Shown piece after piece: positions 25,337-30,582 of a stretch of 30,582 nt of DNA. Within the stretch, counting starts at the first letter, position 1; each line of letters starts with the position of its first letter. The notes under the pieces were generated by a model. The model was not told where the DNA came from and did not search any database. It saw only the letters and a program-made list of their open reading frames with translations. The translations under genes and the position numbers were made by a program. Source of the DNA: a virus; the IMG/VR virus record IMGVR_UViG_3300046474_000188, positions 1 through 30,582 of that record; one strand, given 5' to 3'.

Positions 25337-25516
25337 TTACTCGACCACATCCTTCCTCGCCCGGTTCAGGGCAACCTCCCGACTCCTGAAGAACCCTTCG
25401 ATTCTCCTCTGCATATCGTCGTTTTCCCCGTATTCGGGGCCACGTCGGAGCGCCTTGCCCGTCCTAGGCATGCCTCTCCCATTCGTTTGCAGCCCCTCAG
25501 TGCCGTTCGTTCGCAT
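25337..25516 (-). CDS. 59-aa basic protein of unknown function
   Basis: MRTNGTEGLQTNGRGMPRTG, then GPEYGENDDMQRRIEGFFRS and a helix EVALNRARKDVVE, ending in TAATAA. AGGG lies a few bases before the ATG at 25516; an internal ATG at 25471 with GGGAGAGG just upstream would give 44 residues. The hairpin directly after the stop supports a real transcript end. No family recognised. Confidence 0.4.
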   Translation of the reverse strand: MRTNGTEGLQTNGRGMPRTGKALRRGPEYGENDDMQRRIEGFFRSREVALNRARKDVVE

Positions 25517-25580
25517 ATCCCTGTACTACCCTACGTTGTGCGGGGTCAGCCCGTCACAGAGCCTCTAAACGCGTTGTGGA

Positions 25581-25718
25581 TTAGACCAGCGTACAGACGC
25601 GCCACGCCGTTCCCTTGGTTTCCCTAGGGGTTGGCATAGGCGAGCGCGTACGGAGCCGTTCTAGGCCCTGTAAGACGCCAGCAAAGTGTATCGACGCGTG
25701 TTTATCAGGGTCTCCCAT
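25581..25718 (-). CDS. Possible 45-aa protein
   Basis: MGDPDKHASIHFAGVLQGLE, then a basic tail. There is no clear ribosome site and no family. It is listed because the stretch 25517-25799 otherwise holds no gene; it may be spurious. Confidence 0.2.
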   Translation of the reverse strand: MGDPDKHASIHFAGVLQGLERLRTRSPMPTPRETKGTAWRVCTLV

Positions 25719-25766
25719 GGGTTCTCATGCCGTATAGGCGCGAAAGCACATAGGAAACACCGATAA

Positions 25767-25778
25767 CCCCTAAAGGGG
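25767..25778 (-). terminator. Weak hairpin after the 62-aa gene
   Basis: CCCCTTTAGGGG on the - strand, followed by TTATC, 22 bp after the stop of the 62-codon gene. It may attenuate transcription within the leftward operon. Confidence 0.3.
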
Positions 25779-25799
25779 CTCAATGGTGCGATCGATCGA

Positions 25800-25988
25800 T
25801 TAGTGAGTGTGGAGACCGCGCAAGCAAATCTCAATGGGGACAATGGTTACCTGAGGGTATCCACGCATACGTGAGACGCCATAGGCCGATTGTAAAGATT
25901 TCGCGTCGATATAACCCCTGATTGTATCTTGTTCAAAAGCGACCCAGCGACGCAAACCCGCCTCATGCGGGTAACGGTAGTAACCCAT
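25800..25988 (-). CDS. 62-aa protein of unknown function
   Basis: ATG at 25988 with AAGGTGA seven bases upstream. MGYYRYPHEAGLRRWVAFEQ, then DTIRGYIDAKSLQSAYGV and GYPQVTIVPIEICL, is an alpha/beta composition that looks clearly coding. No family recognised. It starts two bases after the stop of the 38-aa gene, so the two are coupled. Confidence 0.6.
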   Translation of the reverse strand: MGYYRYPHEAGLRRWVAFEQDTIRGYIDAKSLQSAYGVSRMRGYPQVTIVPIEICLRGLHTH

Positions 25989-25990
25989 GT

Positions 25991-26107
25991 TCAATTCACC
26001 TTAACGAAATACTGCCACGCGCCAGAACGCATGCGCCGGAACAATGCAGGGTTCGACAGTCCCCCGCGTTCGTACCATTCCCATTTGCTTACCCGAAGGT
26101 TTCCCAT
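25991..26107 (-). CDS. 38-aa protein of unknown function
   Basis: ATG at 26107 with CAGGG seven bases upstream, directly behind the copy C element at 26118-26133. MGNLRVSKWEWYERGGLSNP, then ALFRRMRSGAWQYFVKVN, is Trp- and Arg-rich and basic. No family recognised. Confidence 0.55.
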   Translation of the reverse strand: MGNLRVSKWEWYERGGLSNPALFRRMRSGAWQYFVKVN

Positions 26108-26117
26108 AGTTCTACCC

Positions 26118-26133
26118 TGTGTTGTGTTGTGCA
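26118..26133 (-). promoter_or_regulatory. TGCACAACACAACACA element, copy C
   Basis: On the - strand it is followed by GGGTAGAACTATG, that is, a purine-rich start region, ribosome site and start codon of the 38-aa gene. It lies 7 bp after the stop of the GP88-like gene. The layout fits a promoter read by the phage polymerase or a regulated host start. Confidence 0.45.
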
Positions 26134-26140
26134 GATTCGA

Positions 26141-26902
26141 TTAAACAGCGTGGATTGCAATAACCTTGCGTGCGACGTCGACAACAAAGCCTGACATATC
26201 AAACTTTGCCTGACCCTTGGCATAAAGTGCCACAACGACGCCTTGGGGTTCCATATGACGGATATCGCTATCGTCTCCGCCGATGCATTCCATGCCCTCA
26301 AACTCTTCGGGAATGTCGGCAGCATTGCGGAATACGACAGCCAAGCGCATGCCGTTTGCCTTCGCAATGTCCACGTACTTCCGATACGACGCGACGCCTG
26401 AGAATGAGTAGGTCAAATCATAGTTGGCGGGAAGGTTGCGCCGATTCGCAATTTTGGTGTAATCATAGAATTGAACGTCAGGGAACACGGACATAACGTT
26501 AGGATATTCCACGCCGTCAACGGTCAACGAAACATTTTCCCATTTGATATCTGACGTTCCATTCAGACGCACAAGCGGAGTGAGACCATTCTTAGCGGCT
26601 TTTTTCACAAGCTTGCGAATGTTGCCAACAAGGGTATCCATGAATTCAACGCGTGCTTCGAAAAAGTATTTCGCCTTGTTGATCCGGGCAATTTGCACAT
26701 TCGACATAGCACCACGTCCGGCAGTGTAAAGGCATGCTGTCTTGCATTGTGCAATTTCAGCCATGGCGCAAGTGTTGTAACCCGATACGTCAGCCGGTGC
26801 CATGTACAGAATGCCCGTCATGAAACCGTATTCCTGACCCTTGACGGTCTTTGCGTTCGTGTCGATGGACAGAAGGTTTTTCGATTTAGCTTGCATGGTC
26901 AT
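26141..26902 (-). CDS. GP88-like phage protein
   Basis: About 253 residues from the ATG at 26902. Conserved features: LLSIDTNAKTVKGQEYGFMT, ILYMAPAD, a Cys cluster CAMAEIAQCKTACLYTAGRG, ARINKAKYFFEARVEFM, LVRLNGTSDIKWE, FPDVQFYDYTKIANR and YDLTYSFSG. I recognise these from the gene product 88 family of mycobacteriophages and many plasmids. Its biochemical role is unknown to me; the three to four cysteines suggest metal or cluster binding. It has its own TTGCAC promoter and follows the 49-aa gene. Confidence 0.75.
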   Translation of the reverse strand: MTMQAKSKNLLSIDTNAKTVKGQEYGFMTGILYMAPADVSGYNTCAMAEIAQCKTACLYTAGRGAMSNVQIARINKAKYFFEARVEFMDTLVGNIRKLVKKAAKNGLTPLVRLNGTSDIKWENVSLTVDGVEYPNVMSVFPDVQFYDYTKIANRRNLPANYDLTYSFSGVASYRKYVDIAKANGMRLAVVFRNAADIPEEFEGMECIGGDDSDIRHMEPQGVVVALYAKGQAKFDMSGFVVDVARKVIAIHAV

Positions 26903-26931
26903 TCTCACTTGGTTCGTTTGGGCGCTGCGTT

Positions 26932-26978
26932 TGCTGCACCAGAGACATGACTATAGCCCCCTGCACAAAGTTGTGCAA
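26932..26978 (-). promoter_or_regulatory. Host-type promoter with conserved leader, for the GP88-like gene
   Basis: On the - strand: TTGCAC (26973-26978), 17-nt spacer, TATAGT (26950-26955), four bases, then TCTCTGGTGCAGCA (26932-26945). The same leader stands at the same offset behind the promoter at 28141-28169. Two more TGCACAA sites lie just upstream or inside (26962 and 26985), possible repressor sites. Confidence 0.65.
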
Positions 26979-27031
26979 GAGGCGTTGTGCAAAATAAATG
27001 AAAAAACTTTCTCGAATCCCTGAGACCCTTA

Positions 27032-27181
27032 CTAGGCAAGGGTTTCCGCTTGTTGCTCACTGAGCGCCAACACTCGCTTAAGGTGTGCAATTACGCTTTT
27101 CCAATAGGCGCGTTGAGGGGAACCCTTAGGCCAAACCTTTTTGTGGCGCTTGGCACGCTTCAAACGTTGGTCGATAGTCAT
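27032..27181 (-). CDS. 49-aa basic protein of unknown function
   Basis: MTIDQRLKRAKRHKKVWPKG, then SPQRAYWKSVIAHLKRVLAL and a short polar tail. Strongly basic in the first half, mostly helical; nucleic-acid binding is possible. It starts three bases after the stop of the 30-aa gene. No family recognised. Confidence 0.6.
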   Translation of the reverse strand: MTIDQRLKRAKRHKKVWPKGSPQRAYWKSVIAHLKRVLALSEQQAETLA

Positions 27182-27184
27182 TGG

Positions 27185-27277
27185 TTACCTGCCGTAAAAG
27201 AGAGTGACGATAAACACGCATGCACCGATAGCCGTGCCGATAGCCGTGCCAATTACCAAAGCTTCGTTGAAGGTCAC
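27185..27277 (-). CDS. 30-aa membrane peptide
   Basis: GTG start overlapping the upstream stop (GTGA), with GGAG eight bases upstream. MTFNEALVIGTAIGTAIGAC, then VFIVTLFYGR: a single membrane helix with GxxxG-like spacing. Function unknown. Confidence 0.55.
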   Translation of the reverse strand: MTFNEALVIGTAIGTAIGACVFIVTLFYGR

Positions 27278-27459
27278 TGCAGGGTCTCCGAGTGACTAGC
27301 GACATACCGCGCTGCCGCCTCACTTACAGGCGTGCATGCATGAAAAAAGTGTTGGACTTCACTCCAGACGATACGCCCGGTTAGCTTGGGAGCCAGTGTG
27401 CATACTGCGGTTTCGAAGCATGCGAAATATGCGGATTTGATTTGATCTTTGCGAGTCAT
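27274..27459 (-). CDS. 61-aa protein of unknown function
   Basis: ATG at 27459 with GGAG nine bases upstream. MTRKDQIKSAYFACFETAVC, then TLAPKLTGRIVWSEVQHFFH and a helical tail (EAAARYVASHSETL). Three cysteines; no zinc motif is evident. No family recognised. Coupled to the 30-aa peptide. Confidence 0.55.
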   Translation of the reverse strand: MTRKDQIKSAYFACFETAVCTLAPKLTGRIVWSEVQHFFHACTPVSEAAARYVASHSETLQ

Positions 27460-27477
27460 TTAAAGGGTCTCCAAGGG

Positions 27478-27960
27478 TTATCGATATGCCGCAAGGTACT
27501 TGAGAAAATCACTATCACGCAGAATCTCAGAGACGCTATAGGACGTTGCGTAGCAATGCGGCAACTCACGAGTCTTGCGCATATGCAAGCGTGCATTAAT
27601 CGTTACATATCGCGAACCATCGCGCGTCTCAATGGTTACTGATACTCCCATGGGGAAACCTTGTGTATCCTCAGGGATAGTTTGTTTCGGCTGTTCATTA
27701 ACGTACGGGTAATCCGGATGATACGAACCGACACAAACCCAATATGCTTCACTCAAAGCCTTTGCAAAGGTGTATGAGGAAACCAATTGCACGAACTGAT
27801 AACGGCACTCGTTGAAACCCTCAGTAAGCGCTTTAACTTGCCAAGCGGCTTTATCACCGTGTTTCATCTCTGCGGGCGTATGGTCAACCTTGCATGCATT
27901 AACGAAAGCAACCGCGCCCATACGCTTATATGTGTTTGCGTTGCGGGTAACTCGTGCCAT
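27478..27960 (-). CDS. 160-aa protein of unknown function
   Basis: MARVTRNANTYKRMGAVAFV begins a basic N-terminus; a helical middle (ALTEGFNECRYQFVQLVSSYTF) is followed by beta-type sequence (GVSVTIETRDGSRYVTINARL) and a C-terminal helix. No family recognised. It is the second gene of the operon transcribed from the promoter at 28141-28169. Confidence 0.5.
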   Translation of the reverse strand: MARVTRNANTYKRMGAVAFVNACKVDHTPAEMKHGDKAAWQVKALTEGFNECRYQFVQLVSSYTFAKALSEAYWVCVGSYHPDYPYVNEQPKQTIPEDTQGFPMGVSVTIETRDGSRYVTINARLHMRKTRELPHCYATSYSVSEILRDSDFLKYLAAYR

Positions 27961-27978
27961 GGTGATTATCTCTCAGTA

Positions 27979-28092
27979 TTAGTTAGCGACGCGCAACGAG
28001 ATTGCAACGACAGTTCCCATAAAGCCAACAAACGAAAGGGTCAAACCTGCGTACGCTGCAATGGTCAGAGCTTGTTTAACTTTGGCGAACAT
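27979..28092 (-). CDS. 37-aa membrane peptide
   Basis: ATG at 28092 with AAGGAA six bases upstream. MFAKVKQALTIAAYAGLTLS, then FVGFMGTVVAISLRVAN: a short basic N-terminus and one long hydrophobic helix. It is the first gene after the promoter at 28141-28169. Confidence 0.55.
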   Translation of the reverse strand: MFAKVKQALTIAAYAGLTLSFVGFMGTVVAISLRVAN

Positions 28093-28122
28093 TTCGTTTC
28101 CTTCGGTGTCGTTGCTGGTCTG

Positions 28123-28169
28123 TGCTGCACCAGAGATTCCATTGTGCCTGACGATACACAGATGTGCAA
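28123..28169 (-). promoter_or_regulatory. Host-type promoter with conserved leader, right-hand operon
   Basis: On the - strand: TTGCAC (28164-28169), 17-nt spacer, CACAAT (28141-28146), four bases, then TCTCTGGTGCAGCA (28123-28136). A TGTGCA arm lies upstream, so the -35 is again part of an imperfect inverted repeat like that at the RNA polymerase promoter. Confidence 0.6.
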
Positions 28170-28819
28170 CACAAAGATGCACAAAGTTTTCCGAGGGGTT
28201 CTAGGGTTTGTCCGTCGTCTCTCTTTAACGACACTCCCCCCCACCACGCACTACCTTTCTAATGCCCATATCGTGGACAGACATGCCGTCTCTCGTGCGC
28301 CTATGCCAATGCATCAGGCATGCAAGGCCAATGCGTATCCCTATAAGTAGGGAATCTGAGACGGAATCACCATGCATTAGATAGTTCATCTAGTGTTTCC
28401 CCTTTAGAATCAAGGGGTTACATGCATGCACCCTCGAATCCCTGTCGCTGGCGTGCGCTCTCCCAGTCCTACATGTACCCCCTAGGGTCTCTCAGGAACC
28501 CTTTCGCAAAAGCCGGTAAAGCCCTGCCGTTGTTGTTGTTGTTCCACCTTGTTGCGTGGACACCACAGTCCCACCCAAAACCCCAAGTACCCCCGGGACC
28601 CCCTAGGTACGTGGAGTTAATCTGTCCCCATTACACAAGAATCCCAAAGACCATGGGGGGTAGGGGGGAACCTAAAGATTATCTAAAGGATTATCTCTGT
28701 GATTCCCGTCAGAGCCTTTAGATAATCTTTGGTGAATATCATTAATGATAATAACCATAGAAAGAACCCTTAGTCCCTCTAGATAATCCGAGGGAAACCA
28801 AAGTAACCCTTGGATTAAT
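28170..28819. other. Non-coding region before the structural genes
   Basis: No convincing gene in 650 bases. It contains hairpins TCCCTA-TAAG-TAGGGA (28338-28353) and CCCCTT-N7-AAGGGG (28399-28417), G/C tracts (28574-28603 and 28653-28670), a long stem-loop (28671-28732) and an AT-rich stretch. It probably carries the late promoter for the + strand virion genes, but I could not identify one. A genome end could also lie here. Confidence 0.4.
28671..28732. other. Long stem-loop upstream of the virion genes
   Basis: AAAGATTATCTAAAGG (28674-28689) and CCTTTAGATAATCTTT (28715-28730) are exact reverse complements. Inside, CTCTG (28695-28699) pairs with CAGAG (28710-28714) around a 10-nt loop, giving 21 pairs with one 5-nt bulge. 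No T-run follows, so it is not a typical terminator; an RNase III site or a protein-binding DNA structure is possible. Confidence 0.7.
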
Positions 28820-29551
28820 ATGGCACTCGAAACCGCAACTTATATTTCCCAGTTGGTCGCAGCAAACCCAACTGGCGCTGACCCAATTGCAAATGCAGAC
28901 GACCATCTTCGGATGATCAAACAGGTCCTTCAGAATACCTTCCCTAATCTTTCAGGGCCGGTCAGTATGAACCAGTCCCAGCTTAATACTGCCATGCCTA
29001 TTGGCGGCATTATCATGTGGTCGGGAGCTTCTATTCCGTCGGGCTGGGCATTGTGTAATGGTCAAACCGTAGCTCGGTCGGATGGTGCGGGTAATATCAC
29101 CACGCCTAGTCTCTTGGATAAATTCCCGACCTGCGCTGGTGGCTCTTATGCCGTTGGTGCCACTGGTGGTGTAGCTACGGTAGCCCTGTCGGTCGCGCAA
29201 CTCCCCCCGCACAACCACACGGCCAACACGGATACCCAAGGGAACCACACCCACCACGTCACCGGTAACACAGGTGGAGCTGGTGCTCACTCCCACTCGC
29301 TGCCGAACAACGGCTCCGTACAGGCAGGCTCGGATAACGGTGGCGCTATGTCTCCGGTTTCCACGGGCTACGGCTCGGGCCGCAATCAGAACCCCACGGA
29401 CCCTGTCGGGGACCACGGTCACTACTTCGAAGTCGACACATGGGCTGCGGGTAACCACGCGCACAACGTCTTCGTTGGCAGCACCGGCTCGGGCGCAGCT
29501 ATCGAGAACCGTCCTCCGTTCCAAGCCCTCTACTTCATCATGAAGGTCTAA
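28820..29551 (+). CDS. Tail-collar domain protein 1
   Basis: 243 residues. The N-terminal ~65 residues (MALETATYISQLVAANPTGA...DDHLRMIKQVLQNTFPNL) are shared with the next gene and probably anchor it to the virion. A phage tail collar motif follows: IGGIIMWSGASIPSGWALCNGQ. The C-terminal half is Gly-rich with HNH, HTHH, HSHS, HGH and HAH motifs, as in metal-binding receptor tips, and ends ENRPPFQALYFIMKV. It likely sits at a fibre or spike tip and contacts the host. No strong ribosome site is seen before the ATG. Confidence 0.85.
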   Translation: MALETATYISQLVAANPTGADPIANADDHLRMIKQVLQNTFPNLSGPVSMNQSQLNTAMPIGGIIMWSGASIPSGWALCNGQTVARSDGAGNITTPSLLDKFPTCAGGSYAVGATGGVATVALSVAQLPPHNHTANTDTQGNHTHHVTGNTGGAGAHSHSLPNNGSVQAGSDNGGAMSPVSTGYGSGRNQNPTDPVGDHGHYFEVDTWAAGNHAHNVFVGSTGSGAAIENRPPFQALYFIMKV

Positions 29552-29555
29552 GCAC

Positions 29556-30101
29556 ATGGCGCTCGAAACCGCTTCCTACATTTCGCAGCTTGTCCCTGCC
29601 AACCCGTTGTCGACAGACTCGGTCTCCCAGTCGGACGATCATCTCCGTCTGATCAAGGTGGCCCTCAAGAACACCTTCCCCAACCTCGATGCCCCGGTGA
29701 CGGTCACGCCCTCTCAGATGAACAACCCGGTTCCCAAGGGTGTCGTCGTGATGTGGTCGGGAGACATCGGTCTCGTACCGGCTGGCTGGGCGCTCTGTAA
29801 CGGAGCCAATGGGACTCCTGACCTTCGCAACAAGTTCGTGCTCGGCTCGGGCGATCTGTATGCCCAAGGGTCCTCAGGTGGCTCCGCTACGACTGACATG
29901 GCTGGTTCGCACACGCACACGCTCAACTCGGCCACGGCGAACCTCTTGGTCACCACGACCAAGGTGGCTGCTGGTACGGACGTCGATGCGATCACCGCAG
30001 TGACCCCTCAGGGCCACACGCACACCGCGAACCTCGTGGGCGACCATCAACACGCTGACCTGCCTCCGTATCTGGCGCTGGCGTACATCATGAAGCTCTA
30101 A
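29556..30101 (+). CDS. Tail-collar domain protein 2
   Basis: 181 residues starting four bases after the previous stop. The N-terminus (MALETASYISQLVPANPLST...DDHLRLIKVALKNTFPNL) is a close paralogue of protein 1. The collar motif (VMWSGDIGLVPAGWALCNG, then PDLRNKFVLGSG) and the His-rich HTHT/HTHT/HQH strands ending LPPYLALAYIMKL follow. The tip differs from protein 1, so the two may be alternative or stacked receptor-contact proteins. Confidence 0.85.
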   Translation: MALETASYISQLVPANPLSTDSVSQSDDHLRLIKVALKNTFPNLDAPVTVTPSQMNNPVPKGVVVMWSGDIGLVPAGWALCNGANGTPDLRNKFVLGSGDLYAQGSSGGSATTDMAGSHTHTLNSATANLLVTTTKVAAGTDVDAITAVTPQGHTHTANLVGDHQHADLPPYLALAYIMKL

Positions 30102-30104
30102 TCA

Positions 30105-30582
30105 ATGCCGACCTTCCCGCTTCGCAAATTGGGAGGCGTGGGGGTCATCACTGACGCAAATCCCTACGACCTTCCGCCGAACGCCTTCTCCGAGGCGAAC
30201 AACGTGATCTTCGACGAAGAGCGCATCACGCGTGCTCCCGTCTTCAAGCAACTCTTCAACCCGATCCGCTCGGCTCTGTCCTACGACGCAGCCGGGACGA
30301 TGACCTATGACTCCAACACGAATCCTTATGACTCTGCGGAAGGCGGTAGCTCAATCGCTGCTCGCTTTGTGTCTTCGTATGCCGATCCAATCAACGGCGA
30401 GTCGGTCTTCGTATGCGACAACGATGGAACGATCCGTGCCTACCCGGGCAACGCTCTCACGTTCCTCACGCCTCCTTCGGGTCTCGTAACGAACGACAAC
30501 GTCTGGTCGCATGCGCAGGTATCGAGCTTCTCGTTCCTCACGCGGGCCGGAATGGTCCCTCAGGTGCGCGATCTGCTCGCCG
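30105..30582 (+). CDS. Virion structural (tail) protein, 3' partial
   Basis: The frame runs to the window end (159 codons). MPTFPLRKLGGVGVITDANP, then YDLPPNAFSEANNVIFDEER and a beta-rich continuation, match a podoviral structural protein start that I recall (PLRxVGxxGVxxDxxPYDLPxxAFSxxxNVRF), usually in the tail module. Its exact role, tail tube, stabilisation or spike, cannot be set from this part. It begins three bases after the previous stop. Confidence 0.6.
   Translation, partial: MPTFPLRKLGGVGVITDANPYDLPPNAFSEANNVIFDEERITRAPVFKQLFNPIRSALSYDAAGTMTYDSNTNPYDSAEGGSSIAARFVSSYADPINGESVFVCDNDGTIRAYPGNALTFLTPPSGLVTNDNVWSHAQVSSFSFLTRAGMVPQVRDLLA

Noticed and set aside
25110-25389. Opposed open frames at 25110-25316 (-) and 25174-25389 (+)
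   Set aside because: Both run through a low-complexity CTCTCT tract and the facing terminators; neither looks like a protein.
28422-28721. 99-codon + strand open frame before the collar genes
   Set aside because: Pro/Arg-rich composition, crosses C/G tracts and the long hairpin, no ribosome site; not protein-like.
28170-28819. Direct terminal repeat or genome end
   Set aside because: No long direct repeat partner is visible within the window; the full genome would be needed.

Overview
The window is part of a temperate, T7-like tailed phage (podovirus type) or a prophage of that kind. The basis is a single-subunit T7-type RNA polymerase, a T7-type replication set (gp5-like DNA polymerase, gp4-like primase-helicase, gp6-like exonuclease, gp3-like endonuclease I, gp2.5-like ssDNA-binding protein), a GH19 endolysin, tail-collar proteins and two tyrosine integrases. 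Base composition and Shine-Dalgarno-type start sites suggest a fairly GC-rich proteobacterial host. No host gene, rRNA or tRNA was seen.

Layout. (1) 1-3776, + strand: end of a tail fibre with a self-cleaving S74 chaperone domain, a fibre-assembly-like protein, then a lysis cassette (small membrane proteins and endolysin), closed by a strong terminator. (2) 3823-6995, - strand: lysogeny block with integrase 1 and a tiny coupled membrane protein, an attP-like repeat array, a ribbon-helix-helix-like protein, a small unknown and integrase 2. (3) 7063-22100, - strand: one very compact replication and nucleotide operon led by the RNA polymerase. Most genes overlap by ATGA, GTGA or TGATG. It includes ssDNA-binding protein, endonuclease I, ThyX, primase-helicase, an RNA ligase, a CCA-enzyme-like nucleotidyltransferase, DNA polymerase, 5'-3' exonuclease, a dATP/dGTP diphosphohydrolase-like protein, MazG and many tiny proteins. 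It ends at a terminator at about 7061-7089. (4) 22101-22627: divergent control region with inverted repeats. (5) 22628-24604, + strand: B12-dependent class II ribonucleotide reductase, followed by about 500 nt rich in hairpins. (6) 25337-28092, - strand: operons of mostly unknown small proteins plus a GP88-like protein. (7) 28093-28819: non-coding control region with a long hairpin. (8) 28820-30582, + strand: two paralogous tail-collar proteins and the start of a virion protein, so the structural module continues to the right.

How it works together. Host-type promoters with a shared -35 hexamer TTGCAC and a 17-nt spacer sit before integrase 2, the RHH gene, the RNA polymerase gene and both right-hand operons. 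Two of them also share a 14-bp leader at an identical offset, which suggests co-regulation, possibly by a phage repressor. A separate 16-bp element, TGCACAACACAACMCA, occurs three times and may be the phage polymerase's promoter or another operator. The nucleotide genes (class II RNR, ThyX, MazG, diphosphohydrolase-like) feed DNA synthesis. The RNA ligase and nucleotidyltransferase look like an RNA (tRNA) repair pair. Product names come from motif recognition by eye; no database search was run.
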